In this document: positions 9,457-17,410 of the stretch, piece after piece
How positions within the stretch are numbered: position 1 is the first letter of the stretch
How the letters are laid out: every line of letters starts with the position of its first letter
From: an uncultured Pelagibacteraceae bacterium
GTDB taxonomy: Bacteria > Pseudomonadota > Alphaproteobacteria > Pelagibacterales > Pelagibacteraceae
DNA: 35,933 bases
Assembly: GCA_902566675.1 (NCBI GenBank)
Contig: CACFJO010000006.1
Location: 1-35,933, forward strand
Direction: 5' to 3'
Translations under genes and position numbers: made by a program
The notes under the pieces: model-generated
What the model saw: only the letters and a program-made list of their open reading frames with translations
Database searches by the model: none
Told to the model about the DNA's origin: nothing

Positions 9457-9896
9457 AAATTCACGATATAATTGTCACGCCACTTAAAATAATATCTGAT
9501 GATAGAGGTAAAGTTATGCATATGTTGAGAAAAGACGATAAAATCTTTAGTAAATTTGGGGAAATTTATTTTTCAACAATTCTACTAAATAAAATAAAAG
9601 CCTGGCATTTACATAAAGAATCAACTCTTAATTATTCTTGTATAAAAGGAAAAGTGAAATTGGTTCTGTTTGATAATAGAAAAAACAGTCCATCTAAAGG
9701 AGCATTAGAAGAAATAATATTATCACCAACTAATCATTCTTTAATTACAATACCAAATAATATTTGGAATGGTTTTAAAGGATTAAGCAAAGAAGAGTCA
9801 ATTATTGCAAACTGTTTGACGATTCCTCATAATGAAAAAGAAATGGTAAGAATTAGTCATGACGATAAATTAATTAATTATAATTGGAAAAAATAG
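9453..9896 (+). CDS. dTDP-4-dehydrorhamnose 3,5-epimerase (RmlC)-like cupin
   Basis: ATG at 9453 preceded by AAAGGAG; VTPLKIISDDRGKVMHMLR, GEIYFSTILLNKIKAWHLHKESTLNYSCIKGKVKLVLFD, IPNNIWNGFKGLS. Confidence 0.8.
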   Translation: MKIHDIIVTPLKIISDDRGKVMHMLRKDDKIFSKFGEIYFSTILLNKIKAWHLHKESTLNYSCIKGKVKLVLFDNRKNSPSKGALEEIILSPTNHSLITIPNNIWNGFKGLSKEESIIANCLTIPHNEKEMVRISHDDKLINYNWKK

Positions 9897-9897
9897 T

Positions 9898-10968
9898 ATG
9901 AAAACTCTATTATTAGTAGCTGGGAGTAGAGCAGGAGCAGATTTTTTTCAAAGTTTGTTGGATGGACATTCGCAAATTTTACAACTTCCTGGGTATTTAA
10001 GAGTAGATAAGCTACATTTGGTTTTCAAAGAAACCAATCCCATTGAAATTGCAAAAAAATTTATTATTTTGAATCCAGAATTTTTTGACTCAAGATACGA
10101 AAAATTTGAAAGATGGAATAGGTTAGGAAAAAAAAAAAATAAATTTTTTATTGTGAGTGAAAAAAAATTTATTAAATATTTCTTCAAAATTTCAAAAAAA
10201 TCAAATCTAGGAAAAGAAAAAATAATAAGAAATTTACATCTAGCATATCATTATGCTAAAGGAGATAGATTGGAAGGAAAAAAAATATTATTAGTACATA
10301 CACATTTGATTTCTTGGACTAAATTGTTTATTCAACAGACAAAACTTAAAAATTTCGAAATTTTACATACTATTCGGTATCCAATCTCTTCAGTCAACTC
10401 TCCTCTTAAAACATGGTTAAGTTTTGAAGATGGAAAACATTTTTTTCCAAAAGATCTTTTTTTTCAATTGAATTTAGTTTTCAACGCTATAAAAATATTA
10501 AAGAAAATAGGCAAAATAAACGTTATTAAACTTGAGGACCTTCACCTTAGAAATGATTTTACTATGAGGGGATTTTGTCGAAAATTTAAGCTTAATTACG
10601 AGAAATGTTTGAATAAATCTACAAAGAATGGACTTTTGTGGTGGGGGGATATAGCCAGCAAAAAGTGGCTTAACGGAATAAATAAAAAATTTAAGACTAG
10701 AATTGATAATGAATTCTTTTTTAATAGGGACTTAATTTTTTTTCAAAATTTATCCGAGAAAATTATGAAAAGATATAATTATAAATTTAATTACCCTAGA
10801 AAAAATTTAATATTTAATATTTTGCCTATGAAATGTGAATTACTTGTATGGAAAAATACATTAAAGCATTTTATAAAAAGTTTTAGGTGGAAACATTTTC
10901 TTTCAATACCATACTTTTACGTTATCAGAATAATATTATTGAATAAAATTTTGTCAGATAAAATTTAA
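9898..10968 (+). CDS. sulfotransferase-like protein
   Basis: N-terminal LLLVAGSRAGADFFQSLLDGHSQILQLPG resembles the 5'-PSB loop; HTIRYPISSVNSPLKTW resembles the 3'-PB motif. Confidence 0.5.
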   Translation: MKTLLLVAGSRAGADFFQSLLDGHSQILQLPGYLRVDKLHLVFKETNPIEIAKKFIILNPEFFDSRYEKFERWNRLGKKKNKFFIVSEKKFIKYFFKISKKSNLGKEKIIRNLHLAYHYAKGDRLEGKKILLVHTHLISWTKLFIQQTKLKNFEILHTIRYPISSVNSPLKTWLSFEDGKHFFPKDLFFQLNLVFNAIKILKKIGKINVIKLEDLHLRNDFTMRGFCRKFKLNYEKCLNKSTKNGLLWWGDIASKKWLNGINKKFKTRIDNEFFFNRDLIFFQNLSEKIMKRYNYKFNYPRKNLIFNILPMKCELLVWKNTLKHFIKSFRWKHFLSIPYFYVIRIILLNKILSDKI

Positions 10969-10969
10969 A

Positions 10970-11686
10970 ATGAGTGAAAATATGAAAGTTGTTATTTTGT
11001 GTGGTGGTATAGGGTCAAGACTTGCAGAAGAAACAAAATTGATTCCTAAACCAATGGTTAAACTAGATAGAAAACCCATAGTGGAGCATATAATAAATAT
11101 TTATAAATTTTATGGTTTTAAGGATTTTATATTAGCGACTGGTTATAAAAGTGAAATTATTGAAAAATATTTTAAAAAAAAGAAAGGTATCAAATGTATT
11201 TTTACCGGTCTCGAAACTTCCACAGGTGGAAGAATTTTAAGATTAAAGAAATTTTTTCGAAAAGATGAGGTTTTTCTTTTGACTTATGGTGATGGTGTAA
11301 CTAATCATAATATAAATAAATCTTTAAATTTTCATTTAAAACATAAAAAAATTGCGACTTTGACTTCAGTAAAACCACCAGCAAGATTCGGGGAAATTAA
11401 ACTTAATGGAAAGCAGGTAAGATCTTTCAAAGAAAAACCCCAATTAAAGAATAATTGGATTAACGGAGGTTTTTTTATATTTAATTCAAAAATTTTTGAC
11501 CTTATTTCAGGTGATAAAATTATGCTTGAAAGAGAACCATTTCAAAAACTTACAAAAAAGAAAAATCTTATGGCTTATAAGCATCACGGTTTTTGGCAAT
11601 GTATGGATACAATGAGAGATAAAAATATTTTAGTAAAAATGATTAAAGACAAAAGGGCTCCATGGCTCAAATTAAAAAAAAGATAA
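10970..11686 (+). CDS. rfbF: glucose-1-phosphate cytidylyltransferase
   Basis: VVILCGGIGSRLAEETKLIPKPMVKLDRKPIVEHI, FLLTYGDGVTNHNI, TLTSVKPPARFGEI, INGGFFIFNSKIFD, HHGFWQCMDTMRDKN. Confidence 0.9.
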   Translation: MSENMKVVILCGGIGSRLAEETKLIPKPMVKLDRKPIVEHIINIYKFYGFKDFILATGYKSEIIEKYFKKKKGIKCIFTGLETSTGGRILRLKKFFRKDEVFLLTYGDGVTNHNINKSLNFHLKHKKIATLTSVKPPARFGEIKLNGKQVRSFKEKPQLKNNWINGGFFIFNSKIFDLISGDKIMLEREPFQKLTKKKNLMAYKHHGFWQCMDTMRDKNILVKMIKDKRAPWLKLKKR

Positions 11687-12588
11687 AAATTTTAATCGTA
11701 GGCGGAACAGGATTTATTGGTCGTAATCTGGTAAAAAAATGTTTGAAACTTAAGTGGGATGTAAATGTTTTTCACTTAAAAAAAATTAAAAAAAAAAATA
11801 TTATTAAAAAAGTAAAATACTTTCGTGGAAATATAGCCTCAATTTCTGATTTAAAAAAAATTGATAAAAATTTTAACTATGTCGTAAATTGTGGAGGTTA
11901 TGTTGATCATAAGAATAAAAAAGAGGTAAACAAGTTTCAGAATATTGGTTGTAAAAATTTAGTAAGTATTTTCAAAAAAAGAAAAATTGATTTATTTTTA
12001 CAACTTGGATCTAGTTCGGAGTATGGAAAATTGAATTCTCCCCATAGAGAAAGTTTAACTTGTAATCCAAAATCAATTTATGGTAAGGCGAAATTATCTG
12101 CGACTAAATATTTAATTAAAAGTTTTGAAAAAAAAAATTTTCCATGTTCGATTTTAAGATTATATCAAGTATTTGGAGAAGGGCAGGCCACTAATAGAAT
12201 AATCCCTTTTGTGATAAACGCATGTATTAAAAATCAAAAATTTCCTTGCTCAGATGGTAAGCAGTCAAGAGATTTTATCCACGTAGATCAAGTTATTTCA
12301 GCAATTATTAAAACTTTGTTATCGAAAAATTCAGTTGGAGAAATTATAAATATTGGTTCGGGAAAAACAATCAAAATTAAAAGTTTAATCAATAGAATAA
12401 AAAAAATTTTAAAATCTGGAAAACCTGACTTTGGAAGAATTAGAAGAAGGAACGATGAAAATTTGAAGATTTATCCAAATATATCAAAATCATTTGAGAT
12501 TTTAAATTGGAAACCAAAAAATAATTTTTACAATCAATTAATATCAGTAATTAATTATCAAAAAAAATATAGAGATGCAAAAAAATAA
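11662..12588 (+). CDS. NAD-dependent epimerase/dehydratase (SDR; candidate 4-ketoreductase)
   Basis: KILIVGGTGFIGRNLVKKCL, LQLGSSSEYGKLNSPHRE, SIYGKAKLSATKYL, RDFIHVDQVISAIIKTL. Confidence 0.85.
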   Translation: MAQIKKKIKILIVGGTGFIGRNLVKKCLKLKWDVNVFHLKKIKKKNIIKKVKYFRGNIASISDLKKIDKNFNYVVNCGGYVDHKNKKEVNKFQNIGCKNLVSIFKKRKIDLFLQLGSSSEYGKLNSPHRESLTCNPKSIYGKAKLSATKYLIKSFEKKNFPCSILRLYQVFGEGQATNRIIPFVINACIKNQKFPCSDGKQSRDFIHVDQVISAIIKTLLSKNSVGEIINIGSGKTIKIKSLINRIKKILKSGKPDFGRIRRRNDENLKIYPNISKSFEILNWKPKNNFYNQLISVINYQKKYRDAKK

Positions 12589-13372
12589 ACCTTTAGTAAG
12601 TATTATTATGAACTGCTATAATGGAGAAAAATTTCTTAAAACATCCATTAGAAGTGTAATTAATCAATCTTATAAAAATTGGGAATTAATTTTTTGGGAT
12701 AATTTTTCTAATGATAAAAGCGAAAATATTTTTAGAAAATTTAAAGACAAAAGACTTAAATTTTTTAAGGGAAAAAAATTTGTTAAATTATATAATGCAA
12801 GAAATTTAGCTATCAAAAAAGCATCTGGCGATTTTATTTGTTTTTTAGATACAGATGACTATTATAAAAAAAATTACCTTAAAGAATTCGTCAAAAAAAT
12901 TTCAGTTGAGAAATGTTCTATAGTTTGCTCTAAATATTTGATAAAAAATTATAAAAAAAAAGACTTGTACATAAATAACAATAAAGACTTTCCAAATATA
13001 TTATCAACTCAAAGTTTGCTTAATAAATATGTGATTGGAGTTTTAGCAATAATGATTAAAAAAAAAATATTAAAAGATTTTAAATTTAATAAAAATTATG
13101 AAGTTATAGGTGACTTTGACTTATTCATTAAGTTGAGCACAATTTATAAAATTCATTATATTAACAAACCTTTAGCAGTTTACAGAGTTCATGGTGATAA
13201 TTTTTCAGCGAAAAAACTAAATATTTATATAAATGAATTAAAAAATTGGGTATTAGTATTCAATAAAAAAAATAAAAACAAATATGATTTAAACAGATTA
13301 AAAACTTTCGTAATGAAATTAAAAATAAAGTCACATATAAAAAAATTCTTTTTAAATACTAATTATTTGTAA
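12575..13372 (+). CDS. glycosyltransferase family 2
   Basis: PLVSIIMNCYNGEKFLKTSIRSVINQSYKNWELIFWDNFSND, FICFLDTDDYYKKNYL. Confidence 0.85.
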   Translation: MQKNKPLVSIIMNCYNGEKFLKTSIRSVINQSYKNWELIFWDNFSNDKSENIFRKFKDKRLKFFKGKKFVKLYNARNLAIKKASGDFICFLDTDDYYKKNYLKEFVKKISVEKCSIVCSKYLIKNYKKKDLYINNNKDFPNILSTQSLLNKYVIGVLAIMIKKKILKDFKFNKNYEVIGDFDLFIKLSTIYKIHYINKPLAVYRVHGDNFSAKKLNIYINELKNWVLVFNKKNKNKYDLNRLKTFVMKLKIKSHIKKFFLNTNYL

Positions 13373-13382
13373 AATTGATATA

Positions 13383-13457
13383 GGGCGTGTAGTTCAGTGG
13401 TAGAACGCTTCGTTGACATCGAAGAGGTCATAAGTTCAATTCTTATCACGCCCACCA
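13383..13457 (+). tRNA. tRNA-Val(GAC), CCA encoded
   Basis: Acceptor GGGCGTG/CACGCCC, anticodon stem CTTCG/CGAAG with loop TTGACAT (GAC), T-arm AGTTCAATTCT, ACCA end. Confidence 0.95.
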
Positions 13458-13518
13458 TATTTCCTCAAAAAAGCTTATTTTATTCTATTTACATCTTATT
13501 TTAAAAATAATATAAGAT

Positions 13519-13638
13519 CCTGCCTGGTAATTTTTGCGAAGGGGTTACACCCGATCCCATTCCGAACTCGGAAGTTAAGTCCTTCAGCGCCGATGGTACT
13601 TTGTCTTAAGATATGGGAGAGTAGGACATTGCCAGGCT
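13519..13638 (+). rRNA. rrf: 5S ribosomal RNA
   Basis: GCCTGG...CCAGGC terminal stem and internal CACCCGATCCCATTCCGAACTCGGAAGTTAAG...GCGCCGATGGTA...GGGAGAGTAGG; ends approximate. Confidence 0.95.
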
Positions 13639-13646
13639 TTAAAATT

Positions 13647-13772
13647 ATGAAAATAGCTAGCTCATTAAAATCACTAAAAAAAAGAGATTTAAATTCCAAA
13701 TTAGTAAAGCGAAGGGGAAAACTTTACGTGATTAATAAAAAAAATCCCAAATTCAAAGCTCGTCAAGGCTAA
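13647..13772 (+). CDS. rpmJ: 50S ribosomal protein L36
   Basis: Read by hand, not in ORF track: [41 protein letters not shown]. Confidence 0.9.
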   Translation: MKIASSLKSLKKRDLNSKLVKRRGKLYVINKKNPKFKARQG

Positions 13773-13774
13773 AG

Positions 13775-13885
13775 ATGAGTAATAATGATTTTAAAAAAAC
13801 ATACGACGGTTTCACCAAGTTTGTTTTGTGGGGAACAATTGCAGTGATTGCTATTTTAGTAATTTTAGCTATTACATTACTTTAA
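13775..13885 (+). CDS. small single-TM protein, aa3-type cytochrome c oxidase subunit IV-like
   Basis: Read by hand: MSNNDFKKTYDGFTKFVLWGTIAVIAILVILAITLL*; this family is common just upstream of pntA in alphaproteobacteria. Confidence 0.75.
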   Translation: MSNNDFKKTYDGFTKFVLWGTIAVIAILVILAITLL

Positions 13886-13903
13886 AATCTAAAGATTAAT
13901 AAA

Positions 13904-14998
13904 ATGATAGTTGGTTCAATTAAAGAAAACACAGCATTAGAAAAAAGAGTTTCTTTAACTCCTGAGTCAGCGAAAAATATCATTGGACTTGGATTAAAAG
14001 TATGTATTGAAAAAGGTTATGCACTTCACCTAGGAATTGAGGACATAGAATATAACGATATTGGAGTTGAGATAAAAGCTTCATCAAAAGAAGTATTAAA
14101 TTCAAGTGACTTAATTACGAAAGTAAATTGTCCCTCGGAAGATGAAATTGAAATTTTAAAAGATCATACAATTTTAATTGGAATGCTTAATCCATTAAAA
14201 AATAAAAACCAAATTGATAAAATTATAAATAAAAAGATTAAGCCTTTTTCTTTAGAATTATTGCCTAGAATTACAAGAGCTCAATCAATGGACGTTTTAT
14301 CTTCCCAATCTAATTTGGCTGGATATAGAGCAGTTGTTGATTGTGTTGCAGAATTTGAAAAAGCTGTGCCTATGATGATGACAGCGGCAGGTACCGTTCC
14401 AGCAGCAAAAGTTTTAGTTATTGGTGCAGGCGTAGCAGGCTTACAAGCTATTGCTACCGCTAAAAGATTAGGCGCGATCGTTTCAGCAACAGACGTAAGA
14501 GCAGCATCTAAAGAACAAGTAGAAAGCTTAGGCGGTAAATTTTTAACAGTTGAACAAAACGAAGATATGGAAACTGCTGGTGGATATGCAAAAGAAGCAT
14601 CAGGTGAGTATAAAAAAAAACAAGCAGAAATGATGAAGGAAGCTCTAAAAAAAAATGATATTGTTATATGTACAGCATTAATTCCTGGAAAACCTGCTCC
14701 AAGAATACTAACGGAGGATTTAGTTAAACTTATGAAGCCTGGGTCAATTGTTTATGATTTAGCAGCAGAACAAGGAGGAAATTCTGCATTTTCAGAAGCA
14801 GGCAAAATTAATTCAGTAGGTGGGGTAAAGATAATAGGAGTTAAAAGTTTAATGAACAGCTTACCACTTACTGCCTCAAATTTATATGCTAAAAACTTAT
14901 TTAGTTTTATTCGTAACTTGTATAGTAAAGAAAAAAAAGATTTTAATATTAATTTAGAGGACGAGATAATAGAAAAATCATTAATTAAAAGAGTTTAA
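13904..14998 (+). CDS. pntAA: NAD(P) transhydrogenase subunit alpha part 1
   Basis: MIVGSIKENTALEKRVSLTPESAKNI, VLVIGAGVAGLQAIATAKRLGAIVSATDVRAASKEQVESLGGKF. Confidence 0.95.
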   Translation: MIVGSIKENTALEKRVSLTPESAKNIIGLGLKVCIEKGYALHLGIEDIEYNDIGVEIKASSKEVLNSSDLITKVNCPSEDEIEILKDHTILIGMLNPLKNKNQIDKIINKKIKPFSLELLPRITRAQSMDVLSSQSNLAGYRAVVDCVAEFEKAVPMMMTAAGTVPAAKVLVIGAGVAGLQAIATAKRLGAIVSATDVRAASKEQVESLGGKFLTVEQNEDMETAGGYAKEASGEYKKKQAEMMKEALKKNDIVICTALIPGKPAPRILTEDLVKLMKPGSIVYDLAAEQGGNSAFSEAGKINSVGGVKIIGVKSLMNSLPLTASNLYAKNLFSFIRNLYSKEKKDFNINLEDEIIEKSLIKRV

Positions 14999-15000
14999 TT

Positions 15001-15312
15001 ATGGAAATAGATCCGTTTATATTTAGATTAAGCATTTTTATTTTATCGATCTTTATTGGTTATTATGTTGTATGGAGTGTTACACCATCGCTTCATACTC
15101 CATTGATGTCAGTCACTAACGCCATTTCATCAGTCATTATTGTAGGTGCTATCATTGCAGCTTTAGCAGGAAATTCTGAGAATATTTTTAATACATCGAG
15201 TATCTTTGGATTTATAGCTATCATTTTAGCAGCAATAAATATTTTTGGAGGCTTCTTGGTGACTCAAAGAATGCTTCAAATGTACAAAAAAAAGAAAGAT
15301 AAAAAGAAATGA
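15001..15312 (+). CDS. pntAB: NAD(P) transhydrogenase subunit alpha part 2
   Basis: GYYVVWSVTPSLHTPLMSVTNAISSVIIVGAI, NIFGGFLVTQRMLQMYKKK. Confidence 0.95.
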   Translation: MEIDPFIFRLSIFILSIFIGYYVVWSVTPSLHTPLMSVTNAISSVIIVGAIIAALAGNSENIFNTSSIFGFIAIILAAINIFGGFLVTQRMLQMYKKKKDKKK

Positions 15313-16712
15313 TTTCAGCTAATCTAGCAGCAATTTTTTATTTAGTGTCTGGAATATTATTTATTCTTGCGCTTAGAGGATTATCATCACCAGATACATC
15401 TAGACAAGGAAACTATTTCGGAATTGCCGGAATGATAATTGCAATCGTAGTGACATTCCTATCAATTGGAAATTTTTCAACATCTCTTGTATATGTAGTT
15501 ATATTCTTAGTAATCGGTGGAGCAATCGGTGCTTTTATAGCTTTTAAAATTCCGATGACTGCAATGCCAGAATTAGTGGCTGGTTTTCATAGTTTAGTAG
15601 GTTTAGCAGCAGTTTTTGTCGCTATCGCAGCTTTTTTAAATCCATCAGCTTTTAATCTAGGAAATGTCGGTGATATAAAATTAGCGAGTCTTATTGAGAT
15701 GTCTATTGGAGCGGCAGTAGGAGCGATAACTTTTTCAGGTTCTATAATAGCTTTTTTAAAGCTTAGAGGAATAATGTCTGGTGCTCCTATTACATTTAGC
15801 GGTCAGCATATTTTAAATTTGATACTTGGAATAGGTATATTTGTTTTAATTTTTTATCTATGCAGAACTCAATCTACAAATATTTTTTGGACTGTAATTA
15901 TAATCTCATTTCTTGTCGGAGTTTTGTTAATTATACCTATAGGAGGAGCAGATATGCCTGTAGTAATTTCAATGCTTAATTCCTATTCAGGGTGGGCTGC
16001 AGCTGGAATAGGTTTTACATTAGAAAATTCCGCTTTAATTATAACAGGTGCCCTCGTTGGATCATCAGGAGCAATACTTTCATATATAATGTGTAAAGCA
16101 ATGAACAGATCTTTTGTAAGTGTAATCCTAGGTGGTTTTGGAGCAGACAATTCAACGGATGATAAAAAAGAAAAGAAAGATCAAAAGCCAGTTAAAAGTG
16201 GTAACGCAGAGGATGCAGCTTTTTTAATGAAAAATGCCTCATCTGTAATTATAGTTCCGGGGTACGGTATGGCTGTAGCCCAAGCTCAGCACGCTCTTCG
16301 AGAGATGGTAGATAAATTAAAAAAAAATGATATTAAAGTTACTTACGCTATACACCCTGTAGCTGGAAGAATGCCTGGTCACATGAATGTTTTATTAGCT
16401 GAAGCAAATGTCCCTTATGATGAAGTTTTTGAATTAGAAGATATAAATAACGATTTTGCTAATTCTGATGTAGCATTTGTAATTGGAGCAAATGATGTAA
16501 CAAATCCCGTAGCAAAAACAGATCCAAAAAGTCCAATATTTGGAATGCCAGTGCTTGATGTTGAAAAATGTAAATCTGTTTTATTTGTTAAAAGAAGTTT
16601 ATCGCCAGGGTATGCCGGTATAGATAATGAACTCTTTTATAAAGAAAATACTTTAATGTTGTTTGCAGATGCAAAAAAGATGACAGAGGACATAGTTAAA
16701 AACTTAGACTAA
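15309..16712 (+). CDS. pntB: NAD(P) transhydrogenase subunit beta
   Basis: GADMPVVISMLNSYSGWAAAGIGFTLEN, IIVPGYGMAVAQAQHALREM, HPVAGRMPGHMNVLLAEANVPYDEVFELEDIN. Confidence 0.97.
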   Translation: MISANLAAIFYLVSGILFILALRGLSSPDTSRQGNYFGIAGMIIAIVVTFLSIGNFSTSLVYVVIFLVIGGAIGAFIAFKIPMTAMPELVAGFHSLVGLAAVFVAIAAFLNPSAFNLGNVGDIKLASLIEMSIGAAVGAITFSGSIIAFLKLRGIMSGAPITFSGQHILNLILGIGIFVLIFYLCRTQSTNIFWTVIIISFLVGVLLIIPIGGADMPVVISMLNSYSGWAAAGIGFTLENSALIITGALVGSSGAILSYIMCKAMNRSFVSVILGGFGADNSTDDKKEKKDQKPVKSGNAEDAAFLMKNASSVIIVPGYGMAVAQAQHALREMVDKLKKNDIKVTYAIHPVAGRMPGHMNVLLAEANVPYDEVFELEDINNDFANSDVAFVIGANDVTNPVAKTDPKSPIFGMPVLDVEKCKSVLFVKRSLSPGYAGIDNELFYKENTLMLFADAKKMTEDIVKNLD

Positions 16713-17410
16713 TGAAAACTAAAATCTTTTGCGACATTGCTGACTATAAGACAATTAAACTTTTTAATAATAAGTCTTTAGTTGATGGTTTTACAACTAA
16801 TCCAAGTTTAATGCGATTAGCTGGAGCCAAAAATTACAGAAATTATTCTCTTAAAATTTTAAAGGTTTGTAAAAAAAAACCAATTTCTTTTGAAGTATTT
16901 GCAGATGATTTTAAAGACATGCTTAAACAAGCTTATGAAATTAATTCTTGGGGTAAAAATGTCTACGTAAAAATTCCAGTTGTAAATTCTAAAGGAGTAT
17001 TTACAGGACCGGTCATCAAAGAATTAAGTGATAAAGGAATTAAACTTAACATAACTGCAGTTTACACATTCGAACAAACAGAAAAGATTTTTAAAAAATT
17101 AAACAAAAAATCAAAATCAATAATTTCAATATTTGCAGGCAGAATGGCTGATAAAGGCAAAGATCCTTTACCGATATTTAAAAAAAGCATATCTTTGACT
17201 AAGAAAAATAAAAATATCGAAATTCTTTGGGCTAGTACGAGAGAAGCTTACAACTTTATTCAAGCAAAACAATTAAATTGTAATATAATCACAATGCCAC
17301 CAAAAATAATAAATCAAATTGCAGGATTTGGTAAGAGTTTCAAATCTATGACACTAGATACTGTTAAAGGTTTTCTAGCAGATAGTAAAAAATCAAGATT
17401 CAGTCTTTAA
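16712..17410 (+). CDS. tal: transaldolase family protein
   Basis: MKTKIFCDIADYKTIKLF, DGFTTNPSLMR, VYVKIPVVNSKG, GIKLNITAVYTFEQ, ILWASTREAYN. Confidence 0.85.
   Translation: MKTKIFCDIADYKTIKLFNNKSLVDGFTTNPSLMRLAGAKNYRNYSLKILKVCKKKPISFEVFADDFKDMLKQAYEINSWGKNVYVKIPVVNSKGVFTGPVIKELSDKGIKLNITAVYTFEQTEKIFKKLNKKSKSIISIFAGRMADKGKDPLPIFKKSISLTKKNKNIEILWASTREAYNFIQAKQLNCNIITMPPKIINQIAGFGKSFKSMTLDTVKGFLADSKKSRFSL

Noticed and set aside
9948-10187. 79-aa minus-strand ORF
   Set aside because: Antisense to the sulfotransferase-like CDS; low complexity.
1-13372. Integrase, transposase, CRISPR, toxin-antitoxin or phage genes in the variable island
   Set aside because: All long ORFs are sugar-metabolism or transferase families; I saw no such motifs or direct-repeat arrays.
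13496-13699. 67-aa minus-strand ORF
   Set aside because: Antisense to 5S rRNA and rpmJ; chance open frame.
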